The notes below the pieces were generated by a model, which had not been told where the DNA came from, searched no databases, and worked only from the letters and a program-made list of their open reading frames with translations. Source: Planococcus kocurii (GTDB lineage: Bacteria > Bacillota > Bacilli > Bacillales_A > Planococcaceae). From it: 64,000 nt of DNA. Location of the stretch: the NCBI RefSeq assembly GCF_001465835.2, contig NZ_CP013661.2, positions 2,782,501 to 2,846,500 on the forward strand, in the 5' to 3' direction. Shown piece by piece: positions 17,565 through 26,549 of this stretch (the stretch's first letter is position 1; each line of letters starts with the position of its first letter). A program made the translations under genes and the position numbers.

Positions 17565-19706
17565 ATGGTTCAATCCCAAAATAACGAAGAACAAAAATCT
17601 CCATTGGAGCAGTTTGGCCGGAATATGGTTGAACAAGCGCAATCAGGAAAAATGGATCCTGTTATCGGTAGAGATCAGGAAATCCGTAATGTGATTCGAA
17701 TTTTATCGCGTAAAACAAAAAATAACCCCGTGTTGATTGGTGAACCAGGTGTTGGTAAAACAGCAATTGTTGAGGGATTAGCTCAACGCATTGTTCGTAA
17801 CGACGTACCAGAAGGATTAAAAAACCGAACCATTTACGAACTCGACATGAGTGCGTTAATTGCTGGTGCTAAATACCGTGGAGAATTTGAAGAACGATTA
17901 AAAGCCGTTTTAAAGCAAGTAAAAGATAGCGAAGGTCAGATTATTTTGTTTATCGACGAAATTCATACGATTGTTGGAGCAGGGAAAACCGAAGGAGCAA
18001 TGGATGCAGGGAATATGCTGAAGCCCATGCTTGCAAGAGGAGAACTGTATTGCATTGGTGCGACTACGCTAGATGAGTATCGCATGCATATCGAAAAAGA
18101 TCCGGCTTTAGAACGACGTTTTCAACAAGTACTGGTGCGCGAACCATCTGTTGAAGATACGGTATCGATTTTGCGTGGCTTAAAAGAACGTTTTGAACTA
18201 CATCATGCTGTTCGAATTCATGACCGTGCGATTGTCGCAGCGGCTGCTATGTCGGACCGCTACATTACAGAACGCTTTTTGCCTGATAAAGCCATTGATT
18301 TGATTGATGAAGCTTGTGCGATGATTCGTACAGAAATCGATTCAATGCCTCAAGAACTTGATGAAGTGACGCGTCGTCTGATGCAGCTAGAAATTGAAGA
18401 GCAAGCCTTAATGAAAGAAAAAGACGTAGCAAGCAAAGCGCGACTCGACACCTTGCGTAAAGAAATTATTGAACTGCGCGACTCTTCATCTGGCATGAGA
18501 AGTCAATGGACGGAAGAAAAAGAATCATTGAAAAAAATTCAACAAAAACGTGAGCAATTAGACCAATTCCGCAGACAATTAGAAGATGCTGAAAATCGTT
18601 ATGATTTAAATGCGGCGGCTGTCTTACAGCATGGCAAAATTCCCGAACTCGAAAAAGAATTAGTCGCACTAGAAGCCGCTTTAGAACAAGAGGGTACTGA
18701 GCGCTTACTGCGCGAAGAAGTAACGGAAGAAGAAATTGCAGGAATTGTCGCAAGGTGGACTGGAATTCCGGTAACAAAATTAGTAGAAGGTGAACGTGAA
18801 AAGTTATTGCGTTTAGGTGAGACGTTAAAAGAGCGAGTAATTGGTCAAGACAAAGCAGTCGAACTGGTTACAGAAGCTGTATGGAGAGCGCGTGCGGGTA
18901 TTAAAGACGAAAGAAAACCGATTGGCTCTTTTATTTTCCTTGGACCTACAGGCGTAGGAAAAACAGAGTTAGCAAAATCGCTGGCCGCAAATCTATTTGA
19001 TTCGGAAGATCATTTTATTCGAATCGATATGTCAGAGTATATGGAAAAACACAGTGTGTCACGTTTGGTCGGGGCACCTCCTGGATACATCGGTTACGAA
19101 GAAGGTGGCCAACTAACAGAAGCCGTTCGCCGGAATCCGTACTCCGTTGTATTGCTCGATGAAATTGAAAAAGCACACCCGGATGTTGCCAATATTTTAC
19201 TGCAGATATTAGACGACGGCCGTATCACTGACAGCCAAGGACGATTAGTTAACTTCTCCAACACGGTAGTCATTATGACTTCTAATATTGGTTCTGCCTA
19301 TATTAACGATGCGAGCAATGAACACGATATTGAAGACATTGTGATGGGAGAATTGCGCAGACATTTTAAACCTGAGTTATTGAACCGTATCGATGATATT
19401 GTTATTTTCCACGCACTTAACAACGCACATTTTTATGGCATAGCGAAGAAAATGATTGCTGAACTAGCCGTTCGTATGAGTAAACAACAAATCAAACTAA
19501 CCGTAGATGATTCAGTTATTGACTATATCGTTGAAGCAGGAACCGATCCGGTGTTTGGTGCGCGACCATTAAAACGCTTTATCCAGCGTACGATTGAAAC
19601 AAATATTGCCCGGGAATTAATTGGAGGCGGAATTGTTGCCCATACCGAATTGGAATTAACCATGGACGATAATAAGCAAATTGTTATCAACAAAAAAGAA
19701 GCGTAA
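17565..19706 (+). CDS. clpB: ClpB-type AAA+ disaggregase lacking the N-terminal domain
   Basis: 713 residues with two AAA+ modules: Walker A GEPGVGKT at 59-66 and GPTGVGKT at 460-467. Between them lies a long charged coiled-coil (roughly residues 250-375) as in the ClpB middle domain. The ClpP-docking loop of ClpA/C/E is not seen after MTSNIGS. It should act with DnaK to dissolve aggregates. Bacterial ClpB is normally about 860 residues; here the ~145-residue N domain is missing and the protein starts just before the [11 protein letters not shown] motif. A CtsR-controlled promoter sits 20 bases upstream, so this is a genuine short form, not a broken gene. ATG 17565 has AAAGGAG 8 bases before it; the GTG at 17556 is inside that site. 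Confidence 0.9.
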   Translation: MVQSQNNEEQKSPLEQFGRNMVEQAQSGKMDPVIGRDQEIRNVIRILSRKTKNNPVLIGEPGVGKTAIVEGLAQRIVRNDVPEGLKNRTIYELDMSALIAGAKYRGEFEERLKAVLKQVKDSEGQIILFIDEIHTIVGAGKTEGAMDAGNMLKPMLARGELYCIGATTLDEYRMHIEKDPALERRFQQVLVREPSVEDTVSILRGLKERFELHHAVRIHDRAIVAAAAMSDRYITERFLPDKAIDLIDEACAMIRTEIDSMPQELDEVTRRLMQLEIEEQALMKEKDVASKARLDTLRKEIIELRDSSSGMRSQWTEEKESLKKIQQKREQLDQFRRQLEDAENRYDLNAAAVLQHGKIPELEKELVALEAALEQEGTERLLREEVTEEEIAGIVARWTGIPVTKLVEGEREKLLRLGETLKERVIGQDKAVELVTEAVWRARAGIKDERKPIGSFIFLGPTGVGKTELAKSLAANLFDSEDHFIRIDMSEYMEKHSVSRLVGAPPGYIGYEEGGQLTEAVRRNPYSVVLLDEIEKAHPDVANILLQILDDGRITDSQGRLVNFSNTVVIMTSNIGSAYINDASNEHDIEDIVMGELRRHFKPELLNRIDDIVIFHALNNAHFYGIAKKMIAELAVRMSKQQIKLTVDDSVIDYIVEAGTDPVFGARPLKRFIQRTIETNIARELIGGGIVAHTELELTMDDNKQIVINKKEA

Positions 19707-19735
19707 TCCGGAATTCCGGATTACGCTTCTTTTCT
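19696..19735. terminator. Bidirectional terminator between clpB and yjzD
   Basis: A perfect 36-base palindrome centred at 19713/19714 that includes the last codons of clpB, followed by TTTTCTT on the plus strand. It can fold on either strand. Confidence 0.88.
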
Positions 19736-19737
19736 TA

Positions 19738-19923
19738 TTAGTGTTTTTCAGGAGCTGGTTCGCTAGGAATAACAGCTACCATAACGAAGATTAAAATTGA
19801 AAATACGATCGAAATGTAAACGCCGACCATAAAGTCGAAAGGTACGTTTTGTACTGCACTTACCACGTAGTTGACTAATGAAATCAATAAGAATGACCAA
19901 AAAAATGTTCCAATATATTGCAT
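19738..19923 (-). CDS. yjzD: Small membrane protein YjzD (DUF2929)
   Basis: 61 residues with two transmembrane segments (about 5-25 and 33-53) and a short acidic/proline tail PSEPAPEKH. Length, topology and position just before fabH match B. subtilis YjzD (DUF2929 family). Function unknown. ATG 19923 is preceded by AGAGGTGAAAC. It is a single leftward gene between clpB and fabH. Confidence 0.8.
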   Translation of the reverse strand: MQYIGTFFWSFLLISLVNYVVSAVQNVPFDFMVGVYISIVFSILIFVMVAVIPSEPAPEKH

Positions 19924-20033
19924 CTAGTTTCACCTCTACATAGAATATCTAGTTTAATCATAGCATAAGCTCTTCAAGACAGAAAGAAAGATTGTAGAGA
20001 ATGAATATTTTTTGTCGGAAATATGTCAGTTAG

Positions 20034-20079
20034 TTGAAATTGAGTATAGTATGGCGTATTATTAACACCAGGTACTAAT
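20034..20079 (+). promoter_or_regulatory. fabH-fabF promoter with FapR operator
   Basis: TTGAAA (20034-20039), 17 bases, TATTAT (20057-20062). Overlapping the -10 is ATTAACACCAGGTACTAAT (20061-20079), a dyad close to the FapR consensus ATTAGTACCTRGTACTAAT. FapR represses fatty acid synthesis genes and is relieved by malonyl-CoA. The same layout occurs before fabI. Confidence 0.82.
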
Positions 20080-20110
20080 ATATGATGATAATCGAAATGA
20101 GGGACATAAG

Positions 20111-21043
20111 ATGAATGCTGGAATAGTCGGTATGGGCAGATGCCTGCCAGAAGAAAGATTGACGAATTTTCAATTAGAGCAGCGCATGGATACGAACGAC
20201 GAGTGGATCCGCACTATGACAGGCATAGAAGAACGTCGGATTGCAAAAGACGATCAGGATACTTCTGACATGGCGCGTGAAGCGGCAAAAAAAGCGATTG
20301 AAGATGCTGGTATTGATCCAGCTGAAATCGGTTTAATCTTAGTGGCGACGGTTACACCTGATCAACCTTTCCCATCGATGGCCTGTGTGATTCAGCAAGA
20401 AATAGGAGCTGTTAATGCTGCGGCTATGGATATTTCAGCTGCATGCGCAGGATTTATGTATGGAGTTATTACTGCGAAACAATTCATCGATTCGGATGTT
20501 TATAAATATGTGTTGGTTGTAGGTGTTGAAAAACTATCGAAAATTACTAACTGGGAAGATCGCAACACGGCTGTTCTTTTCGGAGATGGAGCCGGAGCTG
20601 CAGTTATTGGGAAAGTTTCTGAAGGGCGAGGTATTTTATCTTTTGAACTCGGTGCTGATGGTTCTGGAGGCAAACACCTCTATCAGGACGAGTATTTAGT
20701 AATGAATGGCCGCGAAGTCTTTAAATTTGCTGTGCGCCAAATGGGCGAATCTGCAATAAATGTCATCAAAAAAGCGGGTTTGGAAAAAGAAGATGTCGAT
20801 TTTTTGATTCCCCATCAGGCGAACATTCGTATTATGGAAGCGTCTAGAGAACGATTAGGCTTGCCAGTTGAAAAAATGTCAAAAACAATTCAAAAATATG
20901 GTAACACTTCAGCAGCTTCAATCCCAATTTCTCTTGTCGAAGACTTAGAAGAAGGCCGTGTTAAAGACGATGATGTTATCGTAATGGTTGGATTCGGTGG
21001 AGGCTTGACTTGGGGCGCTATTGCTATGAAGTGGGGCAAATAA
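20111..21043 (+). CDS. fabH: Beta-ketoacyl-ACP synthase III (FabH)
   Basis: 310 residues. Catalytic triad Cys112 (SAACAGF), His235 (PHQAN) and Asn265 (YGNTS) all present, with [14 protein letters not shown] near the N-terminus. FabH condenses an acyl-CoA primer with malonyl-ACP to start fatty acid synthesis; Bacillales enzymes use branched primers. It is the first gene of a two-gene operon with fabF, 27 bases upstream, under the FapR operator at 20061-20079. Start ATG 20111 follows GAGGG. Confidence 0.96.
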   Translation: MNAGIVGMGRCLPEERLTNFQLEQRMDTNDEWIRTMTGIEERRIAKDDQDTSDMAREAAKKAIEDAGIDPAEIGLILVATVTPDQPFPSMACVIQQEIGAVNAAAMDISAACAGFMYGVITAKQFIDSDVYKYVLVVGVEKLSKITNWEDRNTAVLFGDGAGAAVIGKVSEGRGILSFELGADGSGGKHLYQDEYLVMNGREVFKFAVRQMGESAINVIKKAGLEKEDVDFLIPHQANIRIMEASRERLGLPVEKMSKTIQKYGNTSAASIPISLVEDLEEGRVKDDDVIVMVGFGGGLTWGAIAMKWGK

Positions 21044-21070
21044 TTAGGTATGCGAAAGGAAGAAGATAGA

Positions 21071-22306
21071 ATGGAAAATCGCCGTGTAGTTATTACGGGA
21101 ATTGGTGCTGTAACACCGTTAGGTAACAATATTGAAACTACTTGGGAAGCTGTTAAAAGTGGTAAATCTGGAGTCGGTCCCTTAACACGATTAGATGCAG
21201 ATTTGTATTCAGCGAAAGTGGCTGCAGAAGTAAATGACTTTTCGATAGAAGATTATATTGAAAAGAAAGATGCTCGGAAAATGGACCGTTTTACGCATTA
21301 CGCGCTAGCTGCTTCGATCATGGCAATGAAAGATGCCAAGCTTGAATTAGATGACAAAACAGCTTTGCGGACAGGTGTGTGGATTGGTTCGGGTATTGGC
21401 GGTATGGAGACAATCGAAAGTCAAATGAATGTACTAAATACGCGAGGCGTTCGTCGCATTAGTCCGTTCTTAATTCCGATGATTATTCCGGATATGGCTT
21501 CTGGCCAAGTATCAATTTACTTTGGTGCTAAAGCAATCAACTCTTGTTCAGTAACAGCTTGTGCTTCAGGCACTAATTCGATTGGTGATGCGTTTAAAGT
21601 TATTCAACGTAACGATGCAGATGTGATGATTTCAGGTGGAGCAGAAGCGCCTATCACGCAATTATCTGTAGCTGGATTTACAGCAAATACAGCTTTGACA
21701 ACAAACACAGATGCCGCTACAGCATCTCGTCCATTTGATAAAAACCGCGATGGATTTGTCATTGGAGAAGGCGCAGGTATCGTTATTCTTGAAGAATACG
21801 AACATGCGATAGCACGAGGTGCTACAATTTATGCGGAAGTCGTTGGCTATGGTTCTACAGGAGATGCTTATCACATCACTGCTCCTGCTGAAGGTGGCGA
21901 AGGTGCAGCTCGTGCAATGGCACAAGCTTTGGCAGATGCAGGCGTTGAAACTACGGATATTGGATACATTAATGCACATGGTACCAGTACGGCTTATAAC
22001 GATCTGTATGAAACAATGGCTGTCAAAACAGTCTTTGGCGAACATGCTTATAAATTAGGAATGAGCTCAACTAAATCCATGACAGGTCATTTGCTTGGAG
22101 CTGCCGGTGGAGTCGAAGCGATTTTCACAGCACTGGCATTACAAGAAGGCATTATGCCTCCAACGACAAATTACGAAACACCTGACGAACAATGCGATTT
22201 AGACTATGTTCCAAACACTGCACGTAAAGCAGAGTTTGAATACGCGATGAGCAATTCACTTGGATTTGGTGGACATAACGCTTCGTTAGTATTCAAGAAA
22301 GTATAA
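21071..22306 (+). CDS. fabF: Beta-ketoacyl-ACP synthase II (FabF)
   Basis: 411 residues. Catalytic Cys164 (VTACASG), His303 (NAHGTST) and His340 (TGHLLGAAG). FabF elongates acyl-ACP with malonyl-ACP. I take ATG 21071, 8-9 bases after AAAGGAAG and starting [12 protein letters not shown]; the upstream ATG at 21050 includes that ribosome site. It lies downstream of fabH in the same operon and ends at a strong terminator. Confidence 0.96.
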   Translation: MENRRVVITGIGAVTPLGNNIETTWEAVKSGKSGVGPLTRLDADLYSAKVAAEVNDFSIEDYIEKKDARKMDRFTHYALAASIMAMKDAKLELDDKTALRTGVWIGSGIGGMETIESQMNVLNTRGVRRISPFLIPMIIPDMASGQVSIYFGAKAINSCSVTACASGTNSIGDAFKVIQRNDADVMISGGAEAPITQLSVAGFTANTALTTNTDAATASRPFDKNRDGFVIGEGAGIVILEEYEHAIARGATIYAEVVGYGSTGDAYHITAPAEGGEGAARAMAQALADAGVETTDIGYINAHGTSTAYNDLYETMAVKTVFGEHAYKLGMSSTKSMTGHLLGAAGGVEAIFTALALQEGIMPPTTNYETPDEQCDLDYVPNTARKAEFEYAMSNSLGFGGHNASLVFKKV

Positions 22307-22313
22307 CAAGACG

Positions 22314-22354
22314 AAAATGGCAATCTACAGGAGATCCTGCAGATTGCCATTTTT
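22314..22354 (+). terminator. Terminator after fabF
   Basis: Long stem AAAATGGCAATCT-CAGG / CCTG-AGATTGCCATTTT with one mismatch, tetraloop AGAT and a T-run. Confidence 0.9.
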
Positions 22355-22610
22355 ATGCTTAATAAAAGTAAAAGAAAAGAAAAAAACCCATAATTTTATA
22401 AAAAATGAAAAAACCTCTCGACACCTTAAGTTATTGTGCTATTCTAAATATAATGAAAAAAAGATGTAAACTCAATTATTAACAGAAAGACAAACGTCGA
22501 TTTGAAGGCATTTTTTATCTGTTTAAGTCTGAATATTTAAACTACTAAGGTATGAAGAATGTGAGACGTTAAAAGAAATGGTAGAACGCTTTATTTTGAG
22601 GAGGATAAAT
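22355..22610. other. A+T-rich interval before the first peptide transporter operon
   Basis: No gene seen. A TATAAT at 22449-22454 may be a -10 element but lacks a good -35 at the right distance. A region near 22525-22539 resembles a CodY box only weakly (9 of 15). The leader between that and the GTG start is about 150 bases long. Confidence 0.5.
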
Positions 22611-23627
22611 GTGAATGAAGTTTTGCTTGAAATCAAAAATCTAAAAACGTCCTTTAGAATTAAAGATAATTATTATGCTGCAGTTGATGATGTTTCCTTG
22701 AATGTTAAAAAAAATGAAGTGCTGGCAATTGTGGGGGAATCTGGCTCCGGAAAAAGTGCATTTGCGTTCTCCATTATGGGTCTTCATACAAGAGCCCAAA
22801 TAGAAGGCCAAATCAATTATAAAGGAAATAACTTAGTAACGGCAAATCCGGCTCAAATGAAAAAGTTGCGAGGCAGCGAAATGGGGATGATTTTTCAAGA
22901 TGCTCTGTCGGCGCTAAATCCACTTATGGTAGTGGGCGCTCAGATTGATGAAGCGATATTCCTTCACAATCCGAAAAGCTCAAAGAGTTTGAGGAAAAAA
23001 CAAGTGATCAATCTATTAAACCAAGTCGGCATTCCGCGACCAGAAAAAACATATCATCAGTATCCACACGAATTGTCAGGTGGTATGCGTCAACGCATTG
23101 TGATCGCCATGGCCATCTCCAATCAGCCTGAGTTGCTGATTGCCGATGAACCGACAACTGCGCTGGACGTAACCATTCAATCTCAAATTTTGGATTTGAT
23201 TAAAGAACTAAAAGAGACCATTCATGCTGGCATTATTCTGATCACGCATGATTTAGGTGTAGTCGCTGAAATGGCCGACAGAGTCGCTGTTATGTATGCC
23301 GGACAAATCGTAGAAATCGCTGATATCTATACCTTAATGGAAAACCCGAAGCATCCGTACACACGGTCATTATTAAATTCGATTCCAACATTATCAGAAG
23401 TGAAATCAGATCTTCATGTTATTCAAGGTGTGGTTCCTTCCTTACAAAAGTTACCGAGAACTGGCTGTCGCTTTGCTTCTCGTATCCCATGGATTGATGA
23501 TTCTTCTCATGAGGCTTCACCTGAACTCCATGAGATAAGCACAGGCCACTTTGTGCGCTGTACGTGCTACAAGGATTTCTACTTTCCAGAAAAAGTCGAG
23601 GAGGAACACAATTATGTCGCTAATTGA
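22611..23627 (+). CDS. Oligopeptide ABC transporter ATP-binding protein (OppD/AppD family)
   Basis: 338 residues from GTG 22611, 6 bases after GAGGAGG; the ATG at 22578 lacks such a site. Walker A GESGSGKS at 42-49, Q-loop IFQD, signature LSGGMRQR, Walker [13 protein letters not shown] and the C-terminal oligopeptide-type extension with a conserved cysteine region (TGCRFASR). It energises uptake with the OppF-like partner and the two permeases that follow. First gene of a five-gene operon. Position after fabF matches the B. subtilis app operon, but the gene order (D-F-B-C-A) differs, so I leave the symbol open. Confidence 0.9.
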   Translation: MNEVLLEIKNLKTSFRIKDNYYAAVDDVSLNVKKNEVLAIVGESGSGKSAFAFSIMGLHTRAQIEGQINYKGNNLVTANPAQMKKLRGSEMGMIFQDALSALNPLMVVGAQIDEAIFLHNPKSSKSLRKKQVINLLNQVGIPRPEKTYHQYPHELSGGMRQRIVIAMAISNQPELLIADEPTTALDVTIQSQILDLIKELKETIHAGIILITHDLGVVAEMADRVAVMYAGQIVEIADIYTLMENPKHPYTRSLLNSIPTLSEVKSDLHVIQGVVPSLQKLPRTGCRFASRIPWIDDSSHEASPELHEISTGHFVRCTCYKDFYFPEKVEEEHNYVAN

Positions 23628-24549
23628 AGTTGAAAATTTAAAAGTTCACTTTCCTGTTCGTGGCGGTGTCTTTCAAACGGTACAAGATCATGTCCGTGCA
23701 GTAGATGGCGTATCGTTCTCGATTGAACAAGGTCAAACTTATGGACTTGTTGGAGAATCGGGGTCTGGAAAGACAACGACCGGTCGTGCCATTATCGGAT
23801 TAAATGACATTACTTCAGGAAAAGTTCTGTTTGAAGGTAGAGACTTGGCGACAGTTAGCAAAAAAGAGTACATTGATGTGCGAAAAGATATTCAAATGAT
23901 TTTTCAGGATCCTTTCTCATCGCTCAATCCAAAAAAAAGAGTCGCAGATATAGTAGCTGAACCACTCCGCAACTATGAAAAATTATCTGCAAAAGAAGAA
24001 CGGATGCGTGTGCAAGAACTGATGGAATTAGTAGGACTTAGTCCAGAGGCTATTTACAAGTATCCTCACGAATTTTCTGGAGGGCAGCGTCAACGAATCG
24101 GTATTGCCCGGGCAATTGCCTTAAATCCCAAATTGATTATTGCTGATGAACCTGTTTCTGCATTAGATGTATCGGTCCAAGCTCAAGTATTAAACTTTAT
24201 GCGTGAAATCCAAAAAGAACTAAATTTAACGTATTTATTTATTAGTCATGATTTAGGAATCATTCGCCATATGTGTGACCATATTGGCATTATGTATAAA
24301 GGGAGATATGTTGAGAATGGCACAGCAGAAGAAATTTTTACCAATCCACAGCATATTTATACGAAGCGTTTAATAGCAGCTATTCCAGATAGTAATCCAC
24401 GCAATCGAGATATGCACTATGAAAATCGTAAGTTGGTAAAAGCTGAATATGACCGGCTGGAAAAAGACTTTTTTGATGAAGAAGGTTTGCCTTACTCGTT
24501 AAAATCAATTTCAGCTACCCACCAAGTAGCGTTAGCTGAGAGAGGTTGA
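23614..24549 (+). CDS. Oligopeptide ABC transporter ATP-binding protein (OppF/AppF family)
   Basis: 311 residues from ATG 23614, preceded by GAGGAGGAACACA. Walker A GESGSGKT at 48-55, signature [14 protein letters not shown], Walker B LIIADEPVSALD. It is the second ATPase of the heterodimer with the upstream OppD-like protein, whose 3' end it overlaps by 14 bases. The overlap indicates coupled translation. Upstream in-frame ATG 23551 lies deep in the previous gene and has no ribosome site. Confidence 0.9.
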   Translation: MSLIEVENLKVHFPVRGGVFQTVQDHVRAVDGVSFSIEQGQTYGLVGESGSGKTTTGRAIIGLNDITSGKVLFEGRDLATVSKKEYIDVRKDIQMIFQDPFSSLNPKKRVADIVAEPLRNYEKLSAKEERMRVQELMELVGLSPEAIYKYPHEFSGGQRQRIGIARAIALNPKLIIADEPVSALDVSVQAQVLNFMREIQKELNLTYLFISHDLGIIRHMCDHIGIMYKGRYVENGTAEEIFTNPQHIYTKRLIAAIPDSNPRNRDMHYENRKLVKAEYDRLEKDFFDEEGLPYSLKSISATHQVALAERG

Positions 24550-24554
24550 ATGGT

Positions 24555-25517
24555 ATGTGGAAATTAATTGTTCGCAGAACACTGATCACTATCCCGCAAA
24601 TAATTGTATTAAGTTTATTGGTCTTTATTTTAGCTCAAGCCATGCCAGGAGATGCATTAACAGGATTGATCGACCCAAGTATTGATCCCGCTACTATCGA
24701 GGCAATGCGTGAACGTCTCGGGTTAAACAATCCTTGGTATGTGCAGTACATCGACTGGATTAAAGGAGTCTTACAAGGTGATTTTGGTCAATCATTCCGC
24801 TTTAAAATGCCAGTATCTGAATTAATTGGCGGGCGAATGATTAATACGTTGTGGTTGTCTTTAGCAACATTGATTTTAACGTATTTGATCGCTATTCCTC
24901 TTGGAATCATTAGTGGCCGTTTTAATGACACGTGGTTGGACCGTGCGATTACAGGTTATACGTACATTGGCTTTGCAGCACCCTTATTCATTTTCGCATT
25001 AGTGATGTTGTTCATTTTTGGTTTCCAACTTGGTTGGTTCCCGACAAGCGGCAGTGTCGCACCTGGTACAGAACCAGGAACCTTTGCCTATTTCATCAGT
25101 AAAGTAAATCATTTATTATTACCGGCATTATCGATGGCTTTAATTACTACCGTATCTACCGTTCAGTACTTACGAAGTGAGATTATTGATACGAAACAAA
25201 AAGATTTTATCGTAACAGCTCGCGCTAAAGGGGCATCTGAATCACGGGTTTATAACCGCCATGTACTTCGTAACTCGTTGCTTCCAATTGCAGCATTCTT
25301 TGGATACGAAATCACAGGATTGATTGGGGGAACCATATTCATCGAAAACATTTTTGGCTATCCAGGAATGGGTGAGTTATTCCTATCTTCTATTAGTTTG
25401 CGTGATTATAGCGTCATGACAGCCCTTGTTCTGTTATTCGGACTTGCCGCAATTATTGGTGCGTTATTATCAGATATCATCTTAAGTTTAGTAGATCCAC
25501 GTATCCGGATTAAATAA
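24555..25517 (+). CDS. Oligopeptide ABC transporter permease (OppB/AppB family)
   Basis: 320 residues, about six transmembrane segments, N-terminus typical of DppB/OppB (MWKLIVRRTLITIPQI), a substrate-entry loop after the first helix, and the EAA loop near TARAKGASESRVYNRHVLRNSLLP. Start ATG 24555 is 9 bases after GAGAGG; the TTG at 24546 is less well placed. It forms the membrane channel with the next gene product. Confidence 0.9.
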   Translation: MWKLIVRRTLITIPQIIVLSLLVFILAQAMPGDALTGLIDPSIDPATIEAMRERLGLNNPWYVQYIDWIKGVLQGDFGQSFRFKMPVSELIGGRMINTLWLSLATLILTYLIAIPLGIISGRFNDTWLDRAITGYTYIGFAAPLFIFALVMLFIFGFQLGWFPTSGSVAPGTEPGTFAYFISKVNHLLLPALSMALITTVSTVQYLRSEIIDTKQKDFIVTARAKGASESRVYNRHVLRNSLLPIAAFFGYEITGLIGGTIFIENIFGYPGMGELFLSSISLRDYSVMTALVLLFGLAAIIGALLSDIILSLVDPRIRIK

Positions 25518-25542
25518 TAAATGATAATTTTGAGGTGTAACT

Positions 25543-26454
25543 ATGAGACTTGATAAAGACGTTGGAACACAAATTCCAGATTTGGATCTCGGTAAAAGCC
25601 CATCTGGATTTAGTATATTGCTAAGAGAATTAATACGAGATAAAGTAGCTTTTGTTTCTTTATTGTTTTTATTTCTAATTGTTGCTGGCGTATTCGGGAC
25701 ATCCATTATTTTGGATCAAGCTGAAATCATTAAAGTGGACTTGTTTGCTCTTTATGAAGCGCCATCTGAGATGTATTGGCTCGGCACCGATTACGGCGGA
25801 CGAGATATTTTTGGTCAATTGATTATTGGGACGCGTAACTCTCTGGCTATTGGAATCATCGTTACGCTATTGACAGGAATTATCGGCATATTGGTCGGAC
25901 TGATCTCCGGGTACTACGGAGGCACTGTTGATAATGTTTTCATGCGTTTTGTCGACTTTTTCATGGTCTTGCCAACGCTCATGATTGTCATCGCTTTTGT
26001 TACGGCTGTCCCTGGTTATAGCATTGTATCGTTTTCATTAATCATGACGGCTTTCTTATGGATGGGAATCGCCCGTCTAATTCGGTCTAAAGCATTACAG
26101 GAAAAAGAGTTGGATTACGTAAAAGCCTCTAAAACATTAGGGACGTCCGATTTTAAAATTATGTTTTTCCAAGTGTTACCAAACCTAAGTTCGATCATCA
26201 TCGTGACGATGACGTTAAACTTAGCGGCAAATATCGGAATTGAATCTGGATTGTCCTTTTTAGGATTCGGTTTTCCAGAGTCAACTCCAAGTCTGGGGAC
26301 GTTGATTAGTTACGCACGAAATCCTCAAACGCTGGAGCTGAGATGGTGGATTTGGTTACCTGCATCAATTCTAATTTTAGTATTGATGCTTAGTATAAAT
26401 AATGTTGGGCAAGCGTTAAAACGCGCTACCGATGCCCGGCAGCGAAGAGGGTAA
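25543..26454 (+). CDS. Oligopeptide ABC transporter permease (OppC/AppC family)
   Basis: 303 residues with an N-terminal cytoplasmic segment, a first transmembrane helix near 33-53, the GTDYGGRDIFGQLIIGTRNSL motif found in OppC/DppC proteins and the EAA loop VKASKTLGTSDFKIMFFQVLPN. ATG 25543 follows GAGGTGTAAC. It pairs with the preceding OppB-like permease in the same operon. Confidence 0.9.
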   Translation: MRLDKDVGTQIPDLDLGKSPSGFSILLRELIRDKVAFVSLLFLFLIVAGVFGTSIILDQAEIIKVDLFALYEAPSEMYWLGTDYGGRDIFGQLIIGTRNSLAIGIIVTLLTGIIGILVGLISGYYGGTVDNVFMRFVDFFMVLPTLMIVIAFVTAVPGYSIVSFSLIMTAFLWMGIARLIRSKALQEKELDYVKASKTLGTSDFKIMFFQVLPNLSSIIIVTMTLNLAANIGIESGLSFLGFGFPESTPSLGTLISYARNPQTLELRWWIWLPASILILVLMLSINNVGQALKRATDARQRRG

Positions 26455-26549
26455 CAAAATAGGGGGAGAAGGGGGAGAAATTGAACTGCGGCTAGAACAA
26501 TTCAGTATACAGCAATTATTTCATTTAAAACTAGAGGGGGAAATAAAGA

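Noticed and set aside
21662..22045. 127-residue minus-strand ORF
   Set aside because: Lies wholly inside fabF in antisense, cysteine- and serine-rich as expected of a shadow frame.
22525..22539. CodY box before the first peptide transporter
   Set aside because: Only 9 of 15 matches.
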